Notes: a model not told the origin generated them from the sequence alone. 64,000 nt of DNA from Biomphalaria glabrata (GCF_947242115.1 NC_074725.1:10330011-10394010); one strand, 5' to 3'. Positions 32,012 to 44,000 are shown, numbered from the stretch's first letter. Made by a program: numbers and translations.

Positions 32012-33774
32012 TTTTCCCTTGTGGATTTCAGTCTAGAGCCTATTTTGCGACATTTTCTGTTGTTCTTGGTAATGCATGACCAATCCAGGCCCAATATTGT
32101 CGTTGGAGTTCTTCTTCTATTGTAGTCTGCTGAATTGTTTGAGATTTTATTCGGCCTTCGGACAACAAGCATTTGTAGGTGAATGTATGGAGCTCGTCTG
32201 TATTGTTAGTTGTTACTCTCCAAATTTCTGCTTCTTATAAAAGAATTAATATCATGAGTTTAAATATAACTATTTTTTAAACACTAGTAAACAAGAAAGG
32301 ACAACCAAAATGAGATTTTCCAAACTTCAATGTTAGAGAAAAAATCGAACAAGAGTTTTCTTTGATTGCTATAATAATACAGTGTAATGTAATTTATCTC
32401 CCATTTTCTCTCAAACTTAACTAGGTCAATTCAATATCTTAAGTTGATTGTAAAAACATACATATTATTAACTATTTTAAAGGATTTTTATATTCCAAGA
32501 TAAGGCGTCCTTACGGGCTTTTGGGCTGGGCTCAGCCTAAGATGCCCGGCATCGCACCCTCCCCCGATATGGAGATCGGCCCAACATCAAAATATGCCAC
32601 TCAACTCATTCTATGTATCGTAACATATGCTAAAGACTTAGATGCATTGTGGTTCACTTAATCCAACTACGACACATTATCTAAACAAGGATTTATTTCT
32701 CAATGTTGAAATATTTACGGCATCTATACTAATCACCATGAGATCTCTTAGTATAATATTTCTGGGACGCTCGCCCATTGCCCAGCGTATTGCTAATGCC
32801 ACCTCTGTCCCGATGTTTTAAAGTGGTTAACAAAAAAAAATGTGACTGTTGTATTGAGAACTATTGAGTCAATAATTTGAACTCATTGCTAATAGACTAC
32901 ATTATACCCGAGTTTAAAAGTCTTAAGTTAAATTAACATTAAATCAAATATAAGAAATAAACAAAAAATTACGCTCAGAAACTATTATCAGGATGGATGG
33001 AAGATTCGCACCTTTTATGGAGTGAGGAGGGATACAAAGAGAGGCAGCACTTAAGTCATCTCGAATCTTGGCCTGATTTACAAGAAGTGCAGAGATAAGT
33101 TATTAGAAATAGTTCTTACAGAATGATTCTTACATTTTAATAGCGTTAAGAATAGATTGGGATCTGGACATATATGGTCAAGCAAGGGACCTCTCCTATG
33201 ACATACGGGCTCACATGTTCAATACAAATCATCAGATCGCGACCCATAAAAGACAGTGGATGTTCTGCAATAGCCAAAGAAATTATTTTTCTTTAGATTA
33301 TTAAGGCAGTCCTTTAGGTAAGACGTATTCAAAATACACTTTTTTTCTTCTAAAAGCATTCGAGATATCGCAAGTAATGTTCATTATGTATGCATAATGT
33401 AATCACAGAGTGATAGACTAAATGTATTGCTAACAGAGCTATTACCACAGCAGTATAGACTAAGTATACCTTAAATGAACTTTTTAGACGATATGCTTCA
33501 AATGAACATTTTAAGCCAATCTTTCTCGAATGAACGTTTTAAGTCCATAATCTTCATTAAATGAACTTTTTTTTTAAATTTCTTAAATAAACATTTCCAG
33601 ACAATGATCTTCAAATGAAGATTTAAAGCCAATCTTCTTCAAATTAACTTTTTGAGACCAATTTCTTAAAAAGAAACTTTTTGACACCATCAAATGAACG
33701 TTTTGGCACCAGTATTAACATTTACCACACACATCTCAACGAAACTATCTTAAGTTTGATTTTCAATCAATTGA
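32012..33774. other. Intergenic DNA, degenerate TGAAC-rich repeat at 33470-33720
   Basis: Nothing gene-like. About 33470-33720 holds loosely repeated units of roughly 35 bp of the form CTTCAAATGAACATTTTAAG. A short G/C-rich block at 32505-32590 ('gggctgggctcagcc') looks like another dispersed repeat. Confidence 0.55.
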
Positions 33775-33895
33775 TTTTTAGCAGCCTCCGAAAGGGGAAA
33801 AAACGCTATTAGTTTTGTGAGGAGTGTCCGTCCGTCCATCCGTCAGTTCATCCCGTTTAGATCTCGTAAACTAGAAAATATAGTTAAAAATCCGG
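33775..33895 (+). repeat. Dispersed repeat, continuing after the MULE at 35096
   Basis: 'gcagcctccgaaagggg', 'gtgtccgtccgtccatccg' and 'gatctcgtaaactag' resemble 4545-4670. The last bases AAAAATCCG reappear as GAAAATCCG at 35095-35103, followed by 'acatcataatatttt'. The transposon between them therefore appears inserted into this repeat. Confidence 0.6.
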
Positions 33896-34178
33896 GTAGT
33901 CCGACAAAATAGCGCGGACAAAATAGCGCAGAAAAATATATTTCAGGCATTTTGAAAGAAATACTTTAGATATGGTAAAATATGAATAGAGCCAATATTT
34001 TTTTTGTTTTAATGTTATCATTATTTTTTAGTCATTTTGCAGTAAACACTTTAGATATCTTAAAACATAAATACGCAAACAGTAAGCAAAAATTATAATT
34101 ATCTAAAATAAATAATTTCAATAATATATCATTTATTTACATTCCAAAAGTGTACTTTGATAACAGGCTCGTCAGATT

Positions 34179-34220
<42 letters not shown>

Positions 34221-35094
34221 AACGTTCACAAAGTTAAATTGTAGGAAATGTCACGTAGAAACTCCATCACTGGCTTGTTTCCGTACATTGGCAATAGCTG
34301 CAAGTCGTCTGTTAAGTTGGAGGTACTTTGTCTTGCTTGCAGCTTTAATTCGTTCTCCAGCATTGTGCCTCTGAATCTTGTTCTCAGTGTTCTCCTGCTC
34401 TCTGAGGAAGTGAGTGATTAATTTGTACACATTGGGGTTATGACCGTCAATAGACAGTTGAAATGTATGGTGCCATCCCTCCACTGAATTGTTTGTTCGT
34501 GGAACATTTTCCTGTACTCTATCTCTAACATTCCATAATGATATCGGAAACCTTGGAGTCACTCTGCAGTTTCGTCTCTGGCGACCAATATAGTTGTCCT
34601 CCCAATAGTCATACAAATTCCCTACAGTAAGTGATCGCCAGCTTAACTAATCCTGACACGCCAAAGTTCGTCTTGGTTTGATCAAAGAGAGATGCCGCAG
34701 ATAATAAAGATTTTTAATTATATTATAACACACACATCATCATACCTAACCTTTGAACAGGGTTACCACATTTAAAAATCATTATATTATTTTTAGGAGA
34801 ATGAGATAAAATTGTATGTACTCTCTTTCTCTGCAAATATGGCCTACTTCTAGATCTATTAAAATTATCAACAACAATGCTGCCCAGGACATTCACTTAC
34901 ATAAAACCGATACTTTTATACACATCATAGAGAAGTCCGCGCTATTTTGTCTTACGCTATTTTGTCAGGAAATTTCGCGCTATTTTGTCGCACTATTTTG
35001 TCGACACTGTTTTGTCGTCGCTATTTTGTCGTCGCTATTTTTGTCCGCGCTATTTTGTCGGCGCTGTTTTGTCCGCGCCATTTTGTCGGGTCAT
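33896..35094 (-). mobile_element. MULE-type DNA transposon, internally shortened
   Basis: The ends are inverted: CCGACAAAATAGCGCGGAC on the left against CCGACAAAATGGCGCGGAC read from the right. The right end repeats 'cgctattttgtc' units about ten times over 34936-35090, while the left has two. Flanks repeat AAAATCCG (8 bp, 9 with one mismatch), the size expected for Mutator-like elements. The inner minus-strand frame at 34251-34616 resembles the C-terminal part of MULE transposases. At 1.2 kb the copy is far shorter than a full MULE and is not autonomous. Confidence 0.75.
34251..34616 (-). pseudogene. MULE transposase C-terminal fragment
   Basis: A 121-residue open stretch. It has the typical 'FPISLWNV', 'PRTNNSVEGWHHTFQ' and 'NVYKLITHFLREQ' blocks of the region after the transposase catalytic domain in animal Mutator-like elements. 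The catalytic DDE part and the N-terminal zinc-finger (FLYWCH-type) part are not present in the 1.2-kb element. A (TA)n/(CA)n run follows immediately, at about 34180-34220. The fragment is a remnant of the transposase, not a host gene. Confidence 0.7.
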
Positions 35095-35109
35095 CGAAAA
35101 TCCGACATC

Positions 35110-35682
35110 ATAATATTTTATCTATCTCATCCACCTTGTTCCCCATTATGTTTACCTTCATTTTCATTTCTTCACGCATCGAGTCGTACATGTCTTTTAG
35201 TGAGTTTTTCATAGTTTTTAGAAGCTCGCCGATATCTGGATCCACTTCAAACAAATATGTTTCATCAGCCAGAGCCTGCCGAAGACGTGCTCTAAGAATG
35301 TCTTTCTTCTTTTCAAAGCGTTTCAGACGCCGCCACTCGAGCTCTACTCTCAGCTCCTTTAATTCCAGCTCGTCTAGCCGTTTCATAGATATTTTAAACA
35401 AGCTCCTACCCAAGGCCTCCGTTGAGTCGCCCAATCCCACTTCCAGACACCAGTGTAATAACTTCAGGGAGGTAGCTCGATTGGGCAACGATTTTTATTT
35501 ACAGGCCATCACAAGTACATAAAACAACATCCGTCTTTAGCACAGTCTCTTCATATCGGCTCTAGACTTGGGCGGAACTCGTTCTCTTCTTTCTCATGTC
35601 AACATCCTTCTCAGTCTAGTCTCTAACAATGCACACCTTCTGAACTATCTTTGATGGCGGTGCGCATTGCAGGGTTATAACA
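35110..35682 (-). mobile_element. LTR retrotransposon fragment with SAP-like Gag start (fossil)
   Basis: On the minus strand a 229-bp LTR-like block (35454-35682, TGTTATAACC to TTATTACA) is followed by a primer-binding-like 'tggtgtctggaagtggga'. After it comes a frame (about 35108-35386) with a SAP-like helix-loop-helix ('LELKELRVELEWRRL') and a coiled coil, as seen in Gag proteins of some invertebrate LTR elements. Only this 5' part is present. Family uncertain (Ty3/Gypsy or BEL/Pao). An old fragment. Confidence 0.55.
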
Positions 35683-35835
35683 ATATTATCGCGTAAACTG
35701 CGGAAATGTACTATTGAAACGGTACACTTTTCTAAAGGAATTATTTTTTCTTATTTTTTTTTCTTGAGACTTTGAATAAGAGATTGACTCTTTACAAAAC
35801 AATTAGATCAATTAGATATTCATTATATGACATCA

Positions 35836-36100
35836 GTTAGGCCTGGCTCACTTCTAACTTTATCTTCACTTTCACCTATCCTTTGGTCTGCTGGACCGCT
35901 GGGGCACCACACAGGATTTGTCAATTTTCTTTCTCCATTCTTCTCTGTCATTTGTGTTTGATAAAATTTCTGAAAATATTGAAATTCCGATACTAAAAAT
36001 TCCAGTCTTAACCAGGATTCGAACCCAGAACCCGCGGTTCAGAAGCCGAGCGCTTTTGAACTGCTCATCAAACGCTCATATAATATTTTGGTAGCTATTT
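35836..36100 (-). repeat. Composite dispersed repeat with SINE-like head, copy 1
   Basis: 'caccacacaggatttgtcaa' and 'tctttctccattcttctctg' are followed by 'accaggattcgaacccagaa' (reversed SINE head with B box) and 'aaacgctcatataatatttt'. The same order occurs at 36950-37430, so both are copies of one longer element. Confidence 0.6.
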
Positions 36101-36413
36101 TGTTCAGAGAGTATATATCTTTAGTTGAATTATCCATCTATGCAAATAGCGATGCCTTATTTTGGTCATATGTGCTTCCCAAATCTGTTGTTCAGCATTA
36201 ACAGTTGCTTTCTTGGACGTTCAAACGTAACATTGATCAATAATACATTCTGCAGGTCTTTCTGTGGGTGGGATAGACATTGGAAAATAAAAAAAAAATT
36301 AACCATCATTATCAATTGAAAAAAAATTGTTGTATGCTATTTGAAACCTAACTTTAAAAAAAAAATATTCCTTTATGACAAAATGGTCAAAAGTGGTATC
36401 TACATGTAAACAT

Positions 36414-36815
36414 ATTAAGTTTAAATTCTCCGTTAGTAAAGCAAGTTTTTGTTGGATACGATAGTAATAGCTTAACATGTGTAATTTAATTCTAGCCCTC
36501 TTACAATGCCTTATTTTAGGAGAATATTCTCCTTCTCGATAAAGTTTTGCTTAGAGCTTGACGTCAAATAGGAATATTATTCTTGAATTATATATTTGTA
36601 AAATTTTTGTTATGTATTAAGTTTAAATTCTCCGTTAGTAAAGCAAGTTTTTGTGGGATACGATTGTAATAGCTTAACATGTGTAATTTCATTCTAGCCC
36701 TCTTACAATGCCTTAATTTAGGAGAATATTCTCCCTCTTGAGAAAGTTTGGCTTTTATCCTGATATCAAATAGGAATATTATTCTTTAACTATATATTTG
36801 AAACATTTTTGTTAT
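36414..36815. repeat. 202-bp tandem duplication
   Basis: The block beginning 'attaagtttaaattctccg' at 36414 is repeated from 36616 with few changes. A third, shorter and more diverged relative is at 37740-37850. No coding capacity. Confidence 0.9.
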
Positions 36816-36949
36816 TATTATAGTTTCCGAGTACGTAATTTTAATGAGTTATACATAAAATCTAAACCAATTTAAACACTGAAATAATAAATGTCTAAAT
36901 CTGAACATATATGTAACTAGCATTACCCATCGGCTACGCTTACCTCACC

Positions 36950-37430
36950 TCAACTAGCCCTTAACTGTTGGACGGCTTCTCACCACACAAGATCTGTTGA
37001 CCATCTTTCTTCATTCCTGTCTTTCCTTTACCTTGGAAAGAATCTCTCTCAATGGCAGGCCTGTTCATTCTTTTATGTTGTCTTCCCTTCGCTTTCTCTG
37101 TCCGCCTATTTTTCTTTTGTCTGGTAATGTTCCCCGAGGGAAGGTCTTTACAAGCCCCGAAGACCTTGTGATATGGGCATAGAGTTTTTTTGTTTGCGTT
37201 TTTTTACAGTAGTTAGCAGTCCATCGTAAAGTCCAATCGCTGTACTAACCCTTTCTTTCTCATTTTCCTTTTGTGATGTGGTCTTTGTCTGTGACACCTT
37301 GTCAATTCCATTGTTAGGACTCTACTAAAAAACTCCAGTTCTTACCAGGATTCGAACCCAAAACCTCGATTTTAGAAAAATCGAGAGCTTTATTACTCAT
37401 CCACTGCGCATTAAACGCTCATATACTATT
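36950..37430 (-). repeat. Composite dispersed repeat with SINE-like head, copy 2
   Basis: Matches 35836-36100 at 'caccacacaagatctgttga', 'accaggattcgaacccaaaa' and 'aaacgctcatatactatttt', but with about 250 bp more between the first two blocks. Short frames inside are not supported as genes. Confidence 0.6.
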
Positions 37431-37863
37431 TTGGCCTACACCCCCCTCCTTCACCTTTAACGCTCGCTTATCATACATTTGTCTCCTGATTTTAGTTTGA
37501 TACGTTGAATTGAAACGTTATGCAATGTCTTTAAAAGCAAGATCTCGATAGAAACTTTCAATGCAAATAACGTATACCCAATTAGCGAAGAAGATGGTAC
37601 CACAGAAGTGGCAGTCACCAATAGGGTAGTAGGCCTATTAGCAGTCGCTACTAATATTCGGCCAGAAACATTGCGTTTATCATAACTCTCTTATTTTATT
37701 CGAAATTTTTATCGCTAAGATATGAGCTGGGTATGCAAACGGTAATTAAAGTGTTTTCATTTGGGGCAATTATTCTCCGTCTCGAGAAAGTTTTATTCTA
37801 TTTTTATATAAAATCTTTGTGATTATTTTTAGTTTCTGAAGACGTAATGTTTAAAGTGTTTAA

Positions 37864-37943
37864 AGAAGTTGGAGAAATAACGTGTTCAATATTTGTACCA
37901 GATAGACAGACAGACAGACAAACAGAGTTGATATAGGCTTTGT
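37864..37943 (+). repeat. MITE right-end copy just upstream of the actin gene
   Basis: 'ggagaaataacgtgttcaat', 'accagatagacagacagaca' and 'gttgatataggctttgt' match the right third of the MITE family. It ends only about 70 bases before the actin start codon. Confidence 0.65.
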
Positions 37944-38011
37944 TACAAAACGGTCTTATTTTGTATTCATTTTTAGGAAACATTTACTTTTGAAACTCAA
38001 AACCAGCTGTA

Positions 38012-41000
38012 ATGGCTTCCATCAGTGACGATGAAATCACTGCTGTAGTGATCGACAACGGCTCCGGCATGTGTAAAGCGGGTTTCGCTGGTGATGATGC
38101 CCCGCGAAGTGTTTTCCCTGCAGTCGTGGGCAGACCTAAGTATCAGGTGATTATGGTAGGAATGGGCACCAAGGACTGCTACATTGGAGACGAGGCTCAG
38201 GCCAAGCGTGGCATGTTATCCATGAAGTGAGTTCATTCTAAACAAAAGCATCTGCACAATGGTAGGCCCTATAGATCTAGTAATTCTGTCACACTACATC
38301 TGCACAATGGTATAGATCTAGTAATTCTGTCACACTACATCTGCACAATGGTATAGATCTAGTAATTCTGTCACACTACATCTGCACAATGGTAGGCCCT
38401 ATAGATCTAGTAATTCTGTCACACTACATCTGCACAATGGTATAGATCTAGTAATTCTGTCACACTACATCTGCACAATGGTATAGATCTAGTAATTCTG
38501 TCACACTACATCTGCACAATGGTAGGCCCTATAGATCTAGTAATTCTGTCACACTACATCTGCACAATGGTAGGCCCTATAGATCTAGTAATTCTGTCAC
38601 ACTACATCTGCACAATGGTAGGCCCTATAGATCTGGTAATTCTGTCACACTACATCTGCACAATGGTATAGATCTAGTAATTCTGTCACACTACATCTGC
38701 ACAATGGTATAGATCTAGTAATTCTGTCACACTACATCTGCACAATAGTATAGATCTGGTAATTCTGTCACACTACATCTGCACAATGGTAGGCCCTATA
38801 GATCTAGTAATTCTGTCACACTACATCTGCACAATGGTAGGCCCTATAGATCTGGTAATTCTGTCACACTACATCTGCACAATGGTATAGATCTGGTAAT
38901 TCTGTCACACTACATCTGCACAATGGTAGGCCCTATAGATCTGGTAATTCTGTCACACTACATCTGCACAATGGTAGGCCCTATAGATCTAGTAATTCTG
39001 TCACACTACATCTGCACAATGGTATAGATCTAGTAATTCTGTCACACTACATCTGCACAATGGTAGGCCCTATAGATCTGTTAATTCTGTCACACTACAT
39101 CTGCACAATGGTATAGATCTAGTAATTCTGTCACACTACATCTGCACAAAGGTATAGATCTAGTAATTCTGTCACACTAGGAGCCAATAACCGATGTGAT
39201 ATAGGTTCTAGGGAGCTAAATTTAATCACTGCACTTTGGTTTGCTTCTTTTTTAGTGTAAATGTCATTTGTAGAAATCTTATTGAAAGCGAGTTCAAATT
39301 AGACTGACGTGAACTTTTTAATCGACTCAACGTGACAGGAGAGCGTGTCATAACGTCATCAACATTTTACAGTTACAATTATTCAGAGAAATCAGAAGCG
39401 AAAAAAAATACTATATTTAGCTTTCATTAGTTATACTTGTAATTGCTATGTTGGACACTATAACCACTGGCGGATCCAGAACTTTGGAGTGGGGGGGGGG
39501 CGATTTTTTTCCAAACCCTAACCCTAACGCCCAGTAAACCCTAACCCTATGCATAAACGTGCGTACAGCACATATATATATATATATATATATATTCGAT
39601 ATATGAGAATAAAATAAGACTGTTTCTCAATCTTCGGCGAAAAAAAAAAACAGGAAAAAAAACAGTCATGTTGAGGCCTTTCTCTTGCGCGCTTGGGGGT
39701 CTGGGAAAGCGCTGTAAGTTTCCTCAGTGGTGTTCGGGGCGAAGCCCCGACAATCAAAAGTGCTTTCTTGCATTTTTCACTGCAGAAACGCTTTCTCCTG
39801 ACATCTACAGCTTATTGTTTATCAGTGGGGTTCGGGGCGAAGCCCCGACGCAAAAAGCGTTTTCTTCCATTTTTCACGGCAGAAACGCATTCTCCTGACA
39901 TCTACAGCTCATTGTTTATCAGTGGGGTTCGGGGCGAAGCCCCGACGCAAAAAGCGTTTTCTTGCATTTTTCACTGCAGAAACGCATTCTCCTGACATGT
40001 ACAGCTTATTACTTATTAGTGGGGTTCGGGGCGAAGCCCAGACGTTTTCTTGCATTTTTCACTGCAGAAACGCATTCTCCTGACACTACAGCTCATTGTT
40101 TATCAGTGGGGTTCGGGGCGAAGCCCCGACGCCAAAATCGTTTCCTTGCATTTTTCACGGCTGAAACGCATTTTCCTGACATCTACAGCTCATTATTTAT
40201 TAGTGGGGTTCGGGGCGAAGCCCCGACTCCAAAAGCGTTTTCTTGCATTCTTCACTGCAGAAACGCATTCTCCTGACATCTACAACTTATTATTCATCAG
40301 TGAGGTTCGGGGCGAAACCTCAACGCTAAAAGCGTTTTTTTTTTTGGCATTCTTCACTGCAGTAACGCATTCCTGACATCTACAGCTCATTATTTATTAG
40401 TGGGGTTCGGGGCGAAGCCCCGACTCCAAAAGCGTTTTCTTGCATTCTTCACTGCAGAAACGCATTCTCCTGACATCTACAGCTTATTATTCATCAGTGA
40501 GGTTCGGGGCGAAACCTCAACGCTAAAAGCGTTTTTTTTTTGGCATTCTTCACTGCAGTAACGCATTCCTGACATCTACAGCTTATTATTTATTAGTGGG
40601 GTTCGGGGCGAAGCCCCGACTCCAAAAGCGTTTTCTTGCATTCTTCACTGCAGAAACGCATTCTCCTGACATCTACAGCTTATTATTCATCAGTGAGGTT
40701 CGGGGCGAAACCTCAACGCTAAAAGCGTTTTTTTTTTGGCATTCTTCACTGCAGTAACGCATTCTCCTGACCTACAGCTCATTATTCATTCTATTATAAA
40801 GGGCCTTTTGAATAATATGGAAAAATATTCAAATATTCTAATATGAATTTATAGTCCCTTAATACATTGCAAATACAACCGATTTGTTCTTTGAAAAGAG
40901 AAGATACCCAACATATTTAGATTAAGGCTTTGAGGATCGCCGCCGAAACAAAACAAATTCGATTAATAATATTCAATAAAATGTAAGCATAAATTGTGAG

Positions 41001-44000
41001 TTATAGTCCCAAATTTATTGAACTAGAAAAATATGAGATAGAGTAAAGGTTGGAAAAAGTCGACTAGGAAAAGATTATCTGGCTTTTGAACTCAATTCAA
41101 CCGTGACTCTTATATTGAAAAATTTCGTTTGAATTATAACTTTTCCAAAGCAATTTCTTTCTTAAAATAGTTATGATAAATTCATGTGAAATTACACAAA
41201 CTCTGGAAAGGGGAAGGGCGGTAAAATGAAAACGATTAATCCTCGCTCCTTTTTATAATTTCTGCTAATGATTGCATTTTGCTTTAAAGAATAGGGGTTG
41301 GGCGACTCGATATAAGAATTTACTTTATAGCATATATAAATTATATTAGTGACATATTTTTTTATTATTTTGTAATTTCTTACTATAATAAAAAAACGAA
41401 AAAGTATTGGTTTGTCCGATAGGGGTGAAGGTGATTGCATGTATCGCACTTCCACCTGTTTATATTATATAGATATTCGACTAATATTGTTCACATACTA
41501 TGATTTCTCCATAAAAGTAGGACCGCCCCCCCCCCCACTCAAAGGGTTTAGATGGGAAGGGCAGTAGAGGTATTCGCTCCTCCCCTTCCAATCGGCCAAA
41601 TATGAACGACATAATATAAAGACCTATTAAAATACCAATAAAAAGTTTTAATCATATAGATATTTAATTGATTCTGTTAGCAAGCTGTGATTTCTACAAA
41701 TAAATAGGACCGCCCCCCCCACTCGAAAGTTTATGGTGGGGGGGGGGGCGGATTGATGCCATCGCCCCCTCCCGACCCTACCAAATCGGCCAAATTACTA
41801 GAAAGGGGGGGGGCGAAAAAATCTAAAAATAGGTTGAAATATAAATAATTAGTATATATTATTAACATAAGTAATAAATTCGTATACAAATTGTGTGAAT
41901 TCTATACTAAAATTCGTCCGCCCCCCCCCCTCGGGGGGGGGGCGGCCGAGTGGGGGGGCGATCGCCCCTACCGCCCCCCCCCCCTGGATCCGCCAGTGAC
42001 CATAATAGCCCATGCTAGATGATTATTAATGTCTTATGTGTTTCTGTCAAGGTCATCTCTTCAGTACTGAATAACCATTTATATTTCTTTGAATCTTTGG
42101 GCTTCCGTAGGAAATAAGGACAGATCCTTCCGAAAGAATCCCAATAACTTCGTTCGTCTACAGCAGTGGTCTTTAACCTTTTTTGGCCTACTGCCCCCTT
42201 TTCGAATTAAAAAAAAAAATCCGCCAGCGCCCCCCTCTAAGAAAAACACTTAAAAGATGCGTGAGAAGGCAAATTTGAACAAAATGTCATTTATTTATTA
42301 ATGTTTATGCTGTCAATAACACTTATCCCGCATGCGATCATCTTTAGCGAGCTTAGAGGAGGACGGAGTTACAGAGGTGCCCCCCGTAAGCGCTATAAAG
42401 ATCCAATCGGGCGCCATTTCGCCCTCACTGGCATAGAGGAAAGTAACTGGCAGCATTCTCTGGCAGCAGATAGCCTCTGAGACAAAAGCTGCGGGACAAA
42501 CATTTGAGACTCAAAGAAAAGCCATTGTTGAAGACAGGCGCAAAAGACGGAAAGAAAACTTGAATAGAACGCCAGCAGACAACGGCTTTGTCTGCATAAA
42601 ATTCGGGAAAATATGCAGGTCGCAACTGGGTTGCGTATTTATGTGAAACACTGCACCATGCACTGCACGTAATCTTCGGAATTGGAGGCAAAAACAGCCA
42701 ATATTATCATTATACAAAAATCATGTCAAATAATCTGCAGTGATTTAACAAAAAAATTAATCTCATTGTCATGACTTTCAAATCCTAAGAATAGTACGCT
42801 TTTAAATTTTTGAATATTAGGGTCAACTATTTTTAGTTTTAATTGTAAATTTAGTTTTATTTTTTAAAATAAACATTATTATTGCTGAATTCGCTACAAA
42901 AAGAAATTAATCTAATAGGAACCTTGTGCCTCCTGCAGTCTGACAATATTAGAAATTTCAAGCTTTAAATTAGTCAAAGCAAGGCGAAGGTCTCCTCTAG
43001 TCGCTACATCCAGTCTATTTCTTTGCTTATTCATTAAGTTTGTTAGGCACTAAATCTAAGTTAACCATGTATGTTGATGGAAAAGCTAAAACATAATTCC
43101 ATTTTTGACCACCGTTTTGGAATTTTACTGAAACATTTAAATGCAGCCACATCTCTGTTGTGCCTCCAGGGACGTAGCTAGGAATTTTCCATCGTTAGGG
43201 GCCAGGGGGCTTGACCTCTCTGGGGACCTCTGCGTTTTGCGTAATATCAGGAGGCCGCGGGAAATCTGTTATAAGTTATAAAATGTTTTTTTTTTAATTT
43301 AATAATTTACACCTATGAAAGTGTGGAGCCCACTGGGGTCGCATAGGCTCTGCAAAATAGTGGCGTATACTACGCCGTGGGTCGACTAGTCTGTTATAAG
43401 TTATAAAATGGTTTAATTTAATAATTTACACCTGGAATTAGCGCGGGGGCCTATGAAAGTGTGGAGCCATCTGCGGTCGCATAGGTTGCAGTGGCCTAAG
43501 GCCGGCCCTGCAACATAGCGGCGTATGCAACGCCGTGGGTCGACTAGTAGTTAATAATGCTCACACTAAATTACTTTTGTCACTAAATTACTTTTGTCAC
43601 TAACTGTATTCAGATATCCAGTAGAGCATGGCATCGTGACCAACTGGGATGACATGGAAAAGATCTGGCACCATACATACTACAACGAACTAAGAGTGGC
43701 ACCTGAGGAGCATCCAGTCATACTGACAGAGGCGCCCCTGAACCCAAAATTTAACAGGGAGAAGATGATCCAAATATTTTTTGAAACCTTTAACACGCCC
43801 GCATTTTACGTCAGTGTCCAGGTACAGTGCAAGTCTTTAATAAGTCTATAGGTACATATACACTCGTTTTAATAGGTCTATAGATACAGATACACTCGTT
43901 TTAATAGGTCTATAAGTAGGTCATAAAGACTCGTTTTAATAAGTCTATAGATACATATACACTCTTTTAATAGGTCTATAAATAGGTCATATACACTCGT

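Noticed and set aside
30652-32172. Several frames with repeated SIDLRVF / RSPCV / LGLSISVC blocks
   Set aside because: The 47-bp minisatellite read in rotating frames; no start, splice or codon evidence.
38240-39180. CRISPR-like spaced repeat
   Set aside because: Unit plus 'spacer' are both conserved and the setting is a eukaryotic intron; it is a minisatellite with two unit lengths.
39668-40376. Overlapping frames with FGAKPRR and HFSLQKR repeats
   Set aside because: They come from the ~97-bp hairpin array and shift frame between units.
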